A stretch of DNA of 64,000 bases, taken from the NCBI RefSeq assembly GCF_000717335.1, contig NZ_JNYZ01000007.1, positions 186,001-250,000 on the forward strand, in the 5' to 3' direction. Numbering within the stretch: the stretch's first letter is position 1; every line of letters starts with the position of its first letter. Below, in pieces: positions 53,180 through 61,386 of the stretch. The stretch is from Amycolatopsis jejuensis. GTDB lineage: Bacteria > Actinomycetota > Actinomycetes > Mycobacteriales > Pseudonocardiaceae. The notes beneath the pieces were generated by a model. The model saw only the letters and a program-made list of their open reading frames with translations. It did no database searches and was not told the origin of the DNA. The position numbers were made by a program, and so were the translations under genes.

Positions 53180-53383
53180 ATGAGCTTTTTCGACCAGGCC
53201 AAGGACAAGATCCAGGAATTCGCGGGCAAGAACCCGGACAAGGTCGGCGAGGGCATCGACAAGGCCGCCGATTTCGCCGACGAGAAAACCGGCGGCAAGC
53301 ACAGCGACCAGATCCAGTCGGGCGCGGACAAGCTGAAGGAGCGCTTCGGCGGCGACCAGCCCGGCGAGCAGCCGCCGCAGTAA
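53180..53383 (+). CDS. CsbD/Rv0909-like small antitoxin-type protein, 67 aa
   Basis: A short, charged helical protein (SFFDQAKDKIQEFAGKNPDKVGEGIDKAADFADEKTGGKHSDQIQ). It matches the MT0933-type antitoxin family, whose members in mycobacteria pair with a toxin gene, but no toxin gene follows here. It may instead act like CsbD-type stress proteins. ATG 53180 has AAGGAGG 6 nt upstream. A large hairpin follows the stop. Confidence 0.82.
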   Translation: MSFFDQAKDKIQEFAGKNPDKVGEGIDKAADFADEKTGGKHSDQIQSGADKLKERFGGDQPGEQPPQ

Positions 53384-53397
53384 GGCTCCCCCGTCCG

Positions 53398-53460
53398 GAC
53401 GGGCGGCATTTCCGCGCATTTCCCGGCGTATTTCCCGGGACCGCGGAGGTGCCGCCCGTC
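53398..53460. terminator. Bidirectional stem-loop between convergent genes
   Basis: The 19-nt arm at 53398-53416 (GACGGGCGGCATTTCCGCG) pairs with 53442-53460, including two G-T wobble positions. The 25-nt loop has its own CCCGG...CCGGG stem. It fills the gap between the antitoxin-like and methyltransferase genes. Confidence 0.8.
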
Positions 53461-53461
53461 G

Positions 53462-54097
53462 TCATTTCCCGGGTTTACGCGCCATGATCAGCAAATGCTC
53501 CTCCGGCTGCGCGCCGGGCTGGTCCGGCGCGAACGTCTCCGCCCGCGTGTCCGTCACCTCCAGGCCGGACGCGCGCACGAGGCCGGCCAGCGCATCCGCC
53601 GGGAAACTCGTCACGCGCACCTGATGGCCGAGGAAGTCGACCGGGACATCCTCGAGGTCGGCCGGGACGGTGACCAGCGCAAATCGCCCGCCGGACACCA
53701 GCCAGCGCGCGGCCGACGCCAGCACCTGCCCGGTCTCCGCCCGCGTCATCTGCAGGAACGGGAAGAACGCGCACACCGCGTTCCACGTCGCCGGTGCCGA
53801 CTCCCATTCCCGCACGTCGGCGTGTACGAACTCGGCTCCGGGCACCTGCTCCCGCGCGATCCGCACCATTTCCGCGGACACGTCGATCCCGGTGACGCGG
53901 TGCCCGGCCGCGGCGAGATCGGCCGCGACGGGACGGCCGGTCCCGCTGCCGACGTCGAGTACCCGCGCCTGCGGCGGCAGCACCGCCAGCAGGTCCCGCA
54001 CCGCCGCCGCGACCATCGGCGGGCGGCCGAACGCCTCCTCGTACCCGGCGCCGATCGCGTCGAACAGCTCCGCCGCGGTGGTCACGTGCTCGGACAT
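53462..54097 (-). CDS. Class I SAM-dependent methyltransferase
   Basis: A 211-aa protein: motif I VLDVGSGTGRPVAADLAAAG, motif II acid in VTGIDVSAEMVRIA, then FVHADVREWE and a substrate region DFLGHQVRVTSFPADAL. The substrate is unknown. ATG 54097 (MSEHVTTAAELFDAIG) with GGGGAG 6 nt upstream is preferred to the frame from 54370, whose first 91 residues come from a shadow of the divergent peptidase leader. Convergent with the antitoxin-like gene. Confidence 0.9.
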   Translation of the reverse strand: MSEHVTTAAELFDAIGAGYEEAFGRPPMVAAAVRDLLAVLPPQARVLDVGSGTGRPVAADLAAAGHRVTGIDVSAEMVRIAREQVPGAEFVHADVREWESAPATWNAVCAFFPFLQMTRAETGQVLASAARWLVSGGRFALVTVPADLEDVPVDFLGHQVRVTSFPADALAGLVRASGLEVTDTRAETFAPDQPGAQPEEHLLIMARKPGK

Positions 54098-54370
54098 CCC
54101 GGTCTCCCCTCGCCGTCGAAGGGACCACGGTAGCCCGGCCCCGCATTCTGCGCATTCAGTCCACTTCGGACAGACAGGATTCCGGCAAAGAGGACCGAAT
54201 ACCCTCGCGTCGGACAATGCAGTCCCGTTTGCCGGGATTCTTCCCCACCATTGTCGCTTGTGGAACGCATCGCCGTTCGCCAGAGTTCTTTCGCCGGGAA
54301 AATCGGGCGCGCCCGATTTCGTCGGGGCCGGTGCCTTTCGAACCCTTCGAGCAGGAAGCAGGAGCTGCAC

Positions 54371-57300
54371 ATGCGGCGTTCCTCCAGATCCGTTCGTACC
54401 CTCGTGATGGCGGCGACCGGCGGTCTGGTGCTGGCCGGGGTCACCGCGCCCGCGCAGGCCGCCACCACCGCCGCCGACACCACCCCGCAGTCGGTGATCG
54501 TGGTCCTCGCCGACCAGTTGCCCGGCGCGCCGCCCACGAAAACGGACACCCGCCGCGCCAAAGCAACGCAGGAACAGGAATCAGTGCTGGCCAAGCTCAC
54601 CGGCGCGGCCCCGGCGAAGGTCAAGCATTTCGCGCTGGGCAACGCTTTCTCCGCCACCGTCACGTCCGCGCAAGCCGCCCAGCTCGCGCAGGATCCGGCC
54701 GTGGCGCAGGTGCTGCCGGACAGCAAGGTCACCCTGCCCGACCCGAAACCGGCCGCTCCGGCCGCCGCGCCGAAAGCGGGTGGACAAGCCCAGTCGAGCG
54801 CGCCCAACGCGACCTGCCCGGCCGACCCGGCCAAGCCGCTGCTGGAACCCGAAGCACTCACGTCGATCCACGCGTACGGCGAGAAGAGCGCGCACGACCT
54901 CGCCGACGGATCCGGCGTCAAGGTCGCCTTCCTGGCCGACAACATGGACCCGAACTACGCCGACTTCATCCGGCCCGACGGAAGCCACGTTTTCTCCGAC
55001 TACCAGGACTTTTCCGGCGACGGCCCGAACACGACGGACGCCGGGGCCGAGGCATTCGGCGACGCTTCGTCGATCGCCGCGCAGGGCGTCGTGGTCCATG
55101 ACCTGTCGAAGTTCGTGAACGAGAAACATCCGCTTCCACCCGGCTGCAACATCGTCGTGAAGGGCGTTTCGCCGGGCGCGAGCCTGGTTGGGCTGAACGT
55201 TTTCGGTTCCACCGCCACGAATTCCGCCGTACTGCAGGCCATCGACTACGCGGTGACGGTGGACCACGTCGACGTGCTCAACGAGTCGCTCGGCCTCAAC
55301 CAGTACCCGGATGCCAGCTCCCGCAACCTGTTCCAGGTCTTCAACGACCAGGCCGTGGCCGCCGGGGTCACGGTGACGACGTCCAGCGGCGACGCGGGTA
55401 CCACGTCCACCATCGGCAGCCCGGCCACCGACCCGCTGGTGATCTCCACCGGCGCGACCACGGACAACCGGCTGTATGCGCAAACCACGTACGCCGCTTT
55501 CCCGTTTTCGAACGGCAAATGGGTGAGCGACAACATTTCGGCACTGTCCTCTTCGGGCATCACGCAGAATGGCCGCACGATCGATCTCGTCGCGCCCGGA
55601 GAGGGAAACTGGGCCGATTGTTCCCCGGCTTACTCCGAATGCCGCAATTTCCGGACCGTGCCGCAACCGACGGACCTGGAATCGTTCGGCGGTACCAGTG
55701 AATCGGCTCCGCTCACCGCGGGGGTCGCCGCATTGGTGATCCAGAGCTACCGCACCACGCACCACGGCGCGTCGCCGACGCCCGCGCAGGTCAAGCAGTT
55801 CATCACCGGCACCACGCGCGACCTGGGCCTTCCGGCCGACGAGCAGGGTTCCGGCCTCCTCGACGCGCGAGCCGCGGTGGAAGCGGCGCTGACCGCACCC
55901 GGGTCCACCGGTGCTCCGTCGGGAGTGTCATCGAACATCGCGCTGTCAGCGGACCAGCTGACCCTGGAAGGCGCACCGGGCAGCACGCAGCACGCGTCGG
56001 TGAACGTGACGAACGTGGGCACGAAACCGCTCACCGTCAGCACCGGCACGCGCACGTTCACCCCGATCGGCACGCAGACGCAGACCACCCCGTTCGACTC
56101 CAAGACGCTGCCGAATTTCGTTTACTACAACGGCACGAACTGGGCGTACAAGAAGGTCACGTTCTCCGTTCCGGCCGGTGCGCAGCGGCTGCTGACGCGG
56201 ATGGCGTGGCAGGGCAGCCCGAAGACGGTCAACGGCCAATCGGTGACCCCGGTGGTCCGGCTGACTTTGCTGGCCCCGGACGGCACTTTCGTCGCCAACA
56301 GCCGCCCGCAGGGTGGACCCGCGACGGCGAATTACGCGAACGTGGACGTCACCCGCCCGGCCGCGGGGACGTGGACCGCGGTGCTGTACTCGGCGTCCGG
56401 GCCCACTGGGTACACCGGGGACATCCAGCTGGCGACCACCGCGCAGCGGGCGGTCCCGTACGGCCAGGTGTCGCCGCAGATCCTGCAGCTCAAGCCGGGT
56501 CAGACGAAACCGGTGCACCTCGCGCTGCAGACGCCGTCCGTCGGCGGAGACGCGGACTACTCGGTCACCTTCGGCAGCTCCGACGGCCACCAGACCGCCG
56601 TGTCCGCGGTGCTGCGTGCACTGATCCCGTCGAACAACGGCACTTTCGCCGGCACGATCACCGGCGGCAACGCCCGTGCGGTGTCACCGGCGCAGACGTT
56701 CGCGTACGAGTTCGACGTGCCCCGCGGCAAGCACGACCTGGACGTCGCGGTGAAACTCCAGGACCCCGGCACTCTGCTGGACGGCGTGCTGGTCGACCCG
56801 AACGGCGAGCTCGCCGACCTGAACAGCAACGCCTTCCTCACCTCGCCCACGACGCTCGGGCAGGGCACTGGACTGCAGCTCACCGACGCGAATCCGTTAC
56901 CCGGCCGCTGGCATCTCGTGCTCGTGGTGCAGAACCCGGTCACCGGCAAGCAGATCGAGCAGCCGTTCACCGGAACCGTTGGCTTTGACCAGGTTTCGGT
57001 GTCCGCACCTCCGCTGCCCGGGCAGCTTGCCGCCGGGAAGCCGGTGACGGTACCGGTGACCGTGCGCAACACGGGCGTCGAGCCCATCGCCATCGGCATC
57101 GACGCGCGGACCAACACGCAGCAAACGCTGCAGCCGCAACCGATCCAGGGGTCGACGGAGGTCGATCTGCCGGAGCTGAACGTGAACGCGCCGGTGTACT
57201 CGATCCCGCCGGACACCAGCCGGTTCACGGTCGCGACGTCGTCGACGGTGCCCGCGCAGGTGGAGATCCAGGGCTCGGCCGCGGGGATCGACGTGCTCGG

Positions 57301-57745
57301 CGACCTGAAAGCGGCGCAGGGCGGTAGCACGGTTTCGGTGGCGAGTATCGGCGAGAAATCCGGGTACGTCACGAAGGGCGTGTGGTTCGCGGACGTGCAG
57401 GAGATCGGGCCGTTCGGTCCGGCTGGCGCGCCGGCCGGACACGCGAGCTACACGGCGTCGATCCGGACCGCGGGCTTCGACGGCGCGGTGACGTCGTCGA
57501 CCGGTGACCCGTACGGCCAGTCGGTGGACCCGAACGGCACCGGCGGCACGCCGCAGCTGCTGAAACCGGGCGAGACGGCGACGATCACGGTCACGATCAC
57601 GCCGTCGGGCAAGCCCGGCGACCCGGTGAGCGGGCACCTGAACGTGGTGACCGTGCCGACGCTGCCGACCGGCGTGACCGGCCTGCCGCAGGTCGGGACC
57701 GGCGAAGTGCTGGCGGCCCTGCCGTACCACTACCGGATCGGCTGA
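54371..57745 (+). CDS. Large secreted S8-like peptidase with sedolisin-type residues
   Basis: 1124 aa. Signal peptide 1-30; inhibitor-I9-like propeptide about 40-122 (QSVIVVLADQLPG...FSATVTSAQAAQLAQDPAVAQVLPD); peptidase domain about 165-465. The nucleophile motif GGTSESAP has Ser443. The subtilase HGTH motif is absent: in its place is GAEAFGDASSIAAQG with Glu227 and Asp231, and the oxyanion segment reads SSGDAG with Asp341, the residues expected of sedolisins (S53: Glu-x3-Asp, Asp, Ser). After about residue 540 come beta-rich domains (LSADQLTLEGAPGSTQHASVNVTNVGTKPL and PPC-like RGKHDLDVAVKL). It acts outside the cell. ATG 54371 follows GGAGC. Confidence 0.85.
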   Translation: MRRSSRSVRTLVMAATGGLVLAGVTAPAQAATTAADTTPQSVIVVLADQLPGAPPTKTDTRRAKATQEQESVLAKLTGAAPAKVKHFALGNAFSATVTSAQAAQLAQDPAVAQVLPDSKVTLPDPKPAAPAAAPKAGGQAQSSAPNATCPADPAKPLLEPEALTSIHAYGEKSAHDLADGSGVKVAFLADNMDPNYADFIRPDGSHVFSDYQDFSGDGPNTTDAGAEAFGDASSIAAQGVVVHDLSKFVNEKHPLPPGCNIVVKGVSPGASLVGLNVFGSTATNSAVLQAIDYAVTVDHVDVLNESLGLNQYPDASSRNLFQVFNDQAVAAGVTVTTSSGDAGTTSTIGSPATDPLVISTGATTDNRLYAQTTYAAFPFSNGKWVSDNISALSSSGITQNGRTIDLVAPGEGNWADCSPAYSECRNFRTVPQPTDLESFGGTSESAPLTAGVAALVIQSYRTTHHGASPTPAQVKQFITGTTRDLGLPADEQGSGLLDARAAVEAALTAPGSTGAPSGVSSNIALSADQLTLEGAPGSTQHASVNVTNVGTKPLTVSTGTRTFTPIGTQTQTTPFDSKTLPNFVYYNGTNWAYKKVTFSVPAGAQRLLTRMAWQGSPKTVNGQSVTPVVRLTLLAPDGTFVANSRPQGGPATANYANVDVTRPAAGTWTAVLYSASGPTGYTGDIQLATTAQRAVPYGQVSPQILQLKPGQTKPVHLALQTPSVGGDADYSVTFGSSDGHQTAVSAVLRALIPSNNGTFAGTITGGNARAVSPAQTFAYEFDVPRGKHDLDVAVKLQDPGTLLDGVLVDPNGELADLNSNAFLTSPTTLGQGTGLQLTDANPLPGRWHLVLVVQNPVTGKQIEQPFTGTVGFDQVSVSAPPLPGQLAAGKPVTVPVTVRNTGVEPIAIGIDARTNTQQTLQPQPIQGSTEVDLPELNVNAPVYSIPPDTSRFTVATSSTVPAQVEIQGSAAGIDVLGDLKAAQGGSTVSVASIGEKSGYVTKGVWFADVQEIGPFGPAGAPAGHASYTASIRTAGFDGAVTSSTGDPYGQSVDPNGTGGTPQLLKPGETATITVTITPSGKPGDPVSGHLNVVTVPTLPTGVTGLPQVGTGEVLAALPYHYRIG

Positions 57746-57751
57746 CCCCGT

Positions 57752-57804
57752 TCCGTGAAGGGAACCATCACGGAACCAGATTCCCGGATGGTTCCCTTCA
57801 CGGA
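57752..57804. terminator. 53-bp inverted-repeat element, copy 2
   Basis: Arms TCCGTGAAGGGAACCAT (57752-57768) and its complement at 57788-57804 are identical to copy 1 (34941-34993), with a centre of the same 19-nt length but different sequence. It lies between the convergent peptidase and TetR genes and supplies the TGA stop of the TetR gene (ending MVPSP). Confidence 0.88.
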
Positions 57805-58847
57805 CTTGGCACCATCGCGGCGGCGTGGCAGGCGCCGAAGCCTTCCGCGCGGGAAACGATCCGTCCATTGTGGACCCGGACCGCGGTCTCCGTGGCATCG
57901 CTCACCGCGGAAACCCCTGCTGCGGCGGCCAGTGCGCCGGGCTCGTCCACGATCACCCGCAGCCGCGGCCAGGCCTGTTCCGGGCACGACCGCAGCAGCA
58001 ACCCCCGCAGGTCCGCGAAAACCAGATTCGTGAGCGGTACCAGCTCACCCGGCTGCCCAGTCACCACAACGAGTGTGACCTCCTCGGCCGCCCGCAGCGC
58101 TTCTTCCACCGCGGACAGGCGGTGCAAGCCGATCACCGCGACCACGCCGTCGCCGTCGATGCGCGCCGGACGCGCCCGTAACACGTCGAAAACCTCCGGC
58201 GGCGCCCACGTTTCCGCGACCGCGCGCGCCTGCGGCACGATCGGCGGCTCGGGCCAGATGTCCGCGAGCCCCAGGCCAGGCAGCGCCTCGCAGGCGCGCA
58301 CGACGTTGAACGGCTCCCCGAATCCCGGCGCCGCCGCGGCCAACTGGCTCGCGCCGTGCAGCATGGTCAGCGCCGCCTCCGCCACTCGCACCAGCCGGCC
58401 CGACGACGGCGAAAGCCGTTCCAGTACGAGGCCGAGCACAATCGCGTCGAACCGCAGCAGCTGCGCGTACGGGCGGTGGGTGAGCTCATCGGCGAGGATT
58501 TCGGGTAGGAGGTCGACGCCGAGACGCGCGTCCGGGTCGGTGGCGAGCGGCAGCCGGGCGACCCAGGCGCGGGCGAAAGCGCCGAGGACTTCGGACGGCG
58601 TGAGGCCCGGGTCGGGGTCCGGCGGCTGGGCGGCGAAGCGTTCCGCCTCGGCCGCGAGCACCGCGAAGTACAGCGCCCGCTTGCCGGGGAAGTTGGAGTA
58701 GACGGCGCCGCGGGTGAGCTCGGCCCGTTCGGCGATCACGTCGATCTTGGCCCCGCGGAACCCCCGCTCGGTGAACTCCGCGCGGGCGGCCGTGAGCACC
58801 TTCGCACGGTTGCGCTCCTGCGTTTGTGCCCTGGTCAGCCGCGCCAT
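57798..58847 (-). CDS. TetR family regulator with a large C-terminal extension
   Basis: 349 aa versus the usual ~200. HTH IAERAELTRGAVYSNFPGKRALYFAV at about residues 37-62, then a TetR ligand domain to about 210. The last ~130 residues form a separate alpha/beta-looking domain (GDGVVAVIGLHRLSAVEEALRAAEEVTLVVVTGQPGELVPLTNLVFADLRGLLLRS) that I cannot assign; strand-helix alternation suggests a small nucleotide- or ligand-binding fold. ATG 58847 has GGAGG 7 nt upstream. The stop lies in the dispersed 53-bp element. Divergent from a P450 gene, which it probably regulates. Confidence 0.85.
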   Translation of the reverse strand: MARLTRAQTQERNRAKVLTAARAEFTERGFRGAKIDVIAERAELTRGAVYSNFPGKRALYFAVLAAEAERFAAQPPDPDPGLTPSEVLGAFARAWVARLPLATDPDARLGVDLLPEILADELTHRPYAQLLRFDAIVLGLVLERLSPSSGRLVRVAEAALTMLHGASQLAAAAPGFGEPFNVVRACEALPGLGLADIWPEPPIVPQARAVAETWAPPEVFDVLRARPARIDGDGVVAVIGLHRLSAVEEALRAAEEVTLVVVTGQPGELVPLTNLVFADLRGLLLRSCPEQAWPRLRVIVDEPGALAAAAGVSAVSDATETAVRVHNGRIVSRAEGFGACHAAAMVPSP

Positions 58848-58884
58848 CGCCGTTCCTCCCGGTGTGCTCCTCGCCAAGATACCG

Positions 58885-58902
58885 TCATCATGCATATGAT
58901 GA
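58885..58902. promoter_or_regulatory. Operator TCATCAT-GCAT-ATGATGA before the P450 gene
   Basis: Perfect 7-bp inverted arms around GCAT in the 85-bp TetR/P450 divergent gap; an adjoining GATCATC may be a further half site. This is the probable target of the extended TetR regulator. Confidence 0.65.
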
Positions 58903-58932
58903 GATCATCTGAACTGAACATCTGGAGGTTTC

Positions 58933-60060
58933 GTGCCTGTTCCCGAGCTCGATCTGACCGACCCGGCCGTCACGAGCGACCCGTTCACCGCCTACGGCGC
59001 GGCCCGCGAGCAGGGTCCGCTGGCGAAGCTGGTGGGTCCCGGCTTCCCGCCGATGTGGGTGGTGACGCGGCACGCCGAGGCCCGCGCGATGCTCACCGAC
59101 CCGCGGTTCGCCCTCGGCGAGGGCACCTACCAGCGGCCGGACGTCCCCGAGCACTGCCTCCCGTACTTGCGGACCATGCAGGAGATGGAGGGTCCCGACC
59201 ACGCCCGGCTGCGCCGTCTGACCACCCCGGCCTTCGCGGCCCGGCGGGCGCTGGACTTCCGGCCGCAGATGGAGCGGATCGTCGCGCAGTACCTGGATCG
59301 GCTCGACGGTCCCTTCGACCTGCTCGCCGAGTTCGCCCAGCCGCTGCCGATGGAGGTGATCTGCGAGCTGGTAGGCGTGCCGGAGGCCGAGCGGCCACGG
59401 TGGCACGAGTTCGGCGCCGCGGTCGTCCGCGTGTCCGGCGAGGGGTTCGCGACCGCGGTCCCGGGCATCATCGACGGTGCACGATCCCTGGTGGGACAAC
59501 CGGATAGTGCGATGCTGGCGCATCTGACGAGCGCGGGGCTGAGCGAGACCGAGACCGTCGCGCTCGTGTGGCAGCTCGTGCTGGCCGGGCAGACGCCGGC
59601 GAACACCATCGCCAACGCGGTCGAGGCGCTGCTGGCGCATCCGGACCAGCTCGCGGTGCTGCGCGAGGAACCGCAGTGGTGGCCGGGGGCGGTCGAGGAA
59701 CTGATGCGGTGGTGTGGTTCGCAGCTGCTGACGATTCCGCGGCGGGCGATCGAAGACCTGGAGCTGCACGGCGTGCAGATCGGCCGAGGCGAGCCGGTGA
59801 CCGCGTCGATTGCCGCCGCGAACCGGGACCCCCGCGTGTTCGCCGATCCGGACCGGTTCGACGTCCGCCGTGCTTCCGGTGCGCACCTCGGATTCGCGCA
59901 CGGACCGCATTTCTGCCTCGGCGCGTCGTTCGCGCGGGTGCAGGTGGAGGTCGCGCTGACCGCGTTGCTGGACCGGTTCCCGGGCCTGCGGGTGGTGGAG
60001 GCGCAGCGGGTCCCGGACCCCGGCACGTGGCGGTTCGCGGCGCTCCCGGTGACGTGGTAA
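58933..60060 (+). CDS. Cytochrome P450 with a non-canonical I-helix
   Basis: A 375-aa P450. Heme-binding loop FAHGPHFCLGASFAR (Cys ligand), ExxR in VEELMRW, and the ARRDPRVF-type K'-region (NRDPRVFADPDRFDVRR). The I-helix reads LVLAGQTPANTIANAVEALL: the usual (A/G)Gx(E/D)T acid-alcohol pair is missing (AGHETT in relatives, AGQTPA here). Such P450s can still work on substrates that supply the hydroxyl, or may be peroxygenase- or reductase-like (known for the family generally). GTG 58933, TGGAGG upstream. No ferredoxin is adjacent. Divergent from the extended TetR. Confidence 0.92.
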   Translation: MPVPELDLTDPAVTSDPFTAYGAAREQGPLAKLVGPGFPPMWVVTRHAEARAMLTDPRFALGEGTYQRPDVPEHCLPYLRTMQEMEGPDHARLRRLTTPAFAARRALDFRPQMERIVAQYLDRLDGPFDLLAEFAQPLPMEVICELVGVPEAERPRWHEFGAAVVRVSGEGFATAVPGIIDGARSLVGQPDSAMLAHLTSAGLSETETVALVWQLVLAGQTPANTIANAVEALLAHPDQLAVLREEPQWWPGAVEELMRWCGSQLLTIPRRAIEDLELHGVQIGRGEPVTASIAAANRDPRVFADPDRFDVRRASGAHLGFAHGPHFCLGASFARVQVEVALTALLDRFPGLRVVEAQRVPDPGTWRFAALPVTW

Positions 60061-60145
60061 CGCCCCCGATCGGGTGAGGTCCCGGCGGGACGGCCGCGGT
60101 CCCGCTACCGTTTCCCCAGGTCAGCACCAGACTTGGGAGGCAGCC

Positions 60146-60736
60146 ATGGCCACGACCCCCACCCCGCCCGTCTTCGGCCTCGCCGTGCTCGATCCGCGGC
60201 GGGCGTGGCCGCTGGTCCTCACCCGCGGCGTGCTCGCGGTGCTCTTCGGCGTGCTGGCGCTGGTCTGGCCGGGGATCACCGTGCTGGCACTGGCTTTCCT
60301 GTTCGGGATTTACGTGCTGGTGGACGCAATCGGCGGCCTCGTGCAGGCGTTCCGGCCGGGCGATGCCACGCACCGGATCGCGTACGCGCTGCTGGGGCTG
60401 CTCGGTCTCGCCGCGGGAGTGCTGACGCTCGTGTGGCCGGCCTTGACCGTGCTGGTGCTGGCGACGTTCGTCGGGGCGTGGGCGGTGGTCACGGGGATCA
60501 TGGAAATCGTCGCCGCGATCCGGCTGCGCAAGCAAATCACCGGCGAAGGGTTCCTGATCGCGGCCGGTGCGGTGTCGGTGATCGCCGGGGTGCTGGTGCT
60601 GATCCACCCGATCGCGGGCGCGTACGGGGTCGCGCTGCTGATCGGCATCTACGCGGTGCTGTACGGCATCATGCTGGCGGTGCTGGCGTTCCGGCTTCGC
60701 AGGGTGACAATCGATCCGGCGGATGCCCCGCAGTAG
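60146..60736 (+). CDS. HdeD-family membrane protein (DUF308)
   Basis: 196 aa with six helices in three hairpins, each containing the DUF308 pattern (GVLAVLFGVLALVWPGITVLALAFLFGIYVLVDAIGGLVQAF; GLAAGVLTLVWPALTVLVLATFVGAWAVVTGIMEI). Family members are stress or acid-resistance membrane proteins of uncertain mechanism. ATG 60146 (MATTPTPPVFGLAV) follows GGGAGG by 6 nt. The next gene is 42 nt downstream in the same direction. Confidence 0.88.
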   Translation: MATTPTPPVFGLAVLDPRRAWPLVLTRGVLAVLFGVLALVWPGITVLALAFLFGIYVLVDAIGGLVQAFRPGDATHRIAYALLGLLGLAAGVLTLVWPALTVLVLATFVGAWAVVTGIMEIVAAIRLRKQITGEGFLIAAGAVSVIAGVLVLIHPIAGAYGVALLIGIYAVLYGIMLAVLAFRLRRVTIDPADAPQ

Positions 60737-60778
60737 CGGGACAATCGGGGAAGACCACCCGGCGACGGAGGGATCGTG

Positions 60779-61324
60779 ATGGCGCAGCAGTACCCCGGCG
60801 GCTACGGCGGATTCGAGGAGGACACCCGGCCCGGCATCGACGCAGCCCGGCTGTGGGCAGGCGGAGTGGCGACAGCGGTGATCGCGGCACTGGTGGCAGT
60901 GGTGGGCCTGCTGATCGCGCGCGGCATCTTCGAAGTACCGGTACTGGCCCCGAAAGGCGACGGCATCTGGGGCAAGGCGAGCACGCCGACGTATGCCATC
61001 GCAGCCGCCGTGGTCGCACTGCTGGCCACGGGGCTGATGCACCTGCTGAGCGTCGCGACCCCGGCGCCGGGCCAGTTCTTCGGCTGGATCATGGTGCTGG
61101 TGACGGCCATCGCGGTGGTCCTGCCGCTCACGCTGACGGTGGATTTGAGCGCGAAAATCGCGACGGCCGCGATCAACCTGGTGATCGGCCTGGTGATCGC
61201 GATCGTGGTCAGCAGCATGGCGGCGAACGCCCGGACGGTCCACCGGAAGAAGCGCAGCCGCCGGGAACCCCCTCCGCCGACCCGGCAGTGGCCGGAACCA
61301 CCGACCACGTATTACGACCGCTGA
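60779..61324 (+). CDS. Hypothetical four-helix membrane protein (DUF6069-like)
   Basis: 181 aa with four hydrophobic segments (AAVIAALVAVVGLLIARGIFEVPVL, TYAIAAAVVALLATGLMHLLSVATPAP, GWIMVLVTAIAVVLPLTLT, AAINLVIGLVIAIVVSSMAA) and a basic, proline-rich C-tail. This layout fits the actinobacterial DUF6069 group (memory-based, moderate). ATG 60779 with GGAGGG 6 nt upstream. No function inferred. Confidence 0.75.
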   Translation: MAQQYPGGYGGFEEDTRPGIDAARLWAGGVATAVIAALVAVVGLLIARGIFEVPVLAPKGDGIWGKASTPTYAIAAAVVALLATGLMHLLSVATPAPGQFFGWIMVLVTAIAVVLPLTLTVDLSAKIATAAINLVIGLVIAIVVSSMAANARTVHRKKRSRREPPPPTRQWPEPPTTYYDR

Positions 61325-61386
61325 ACCGGATCGGTATTCCCCCGATCGGCCCTTCCCTCCGCGCAGGAACGGATGATCATGGAGGC

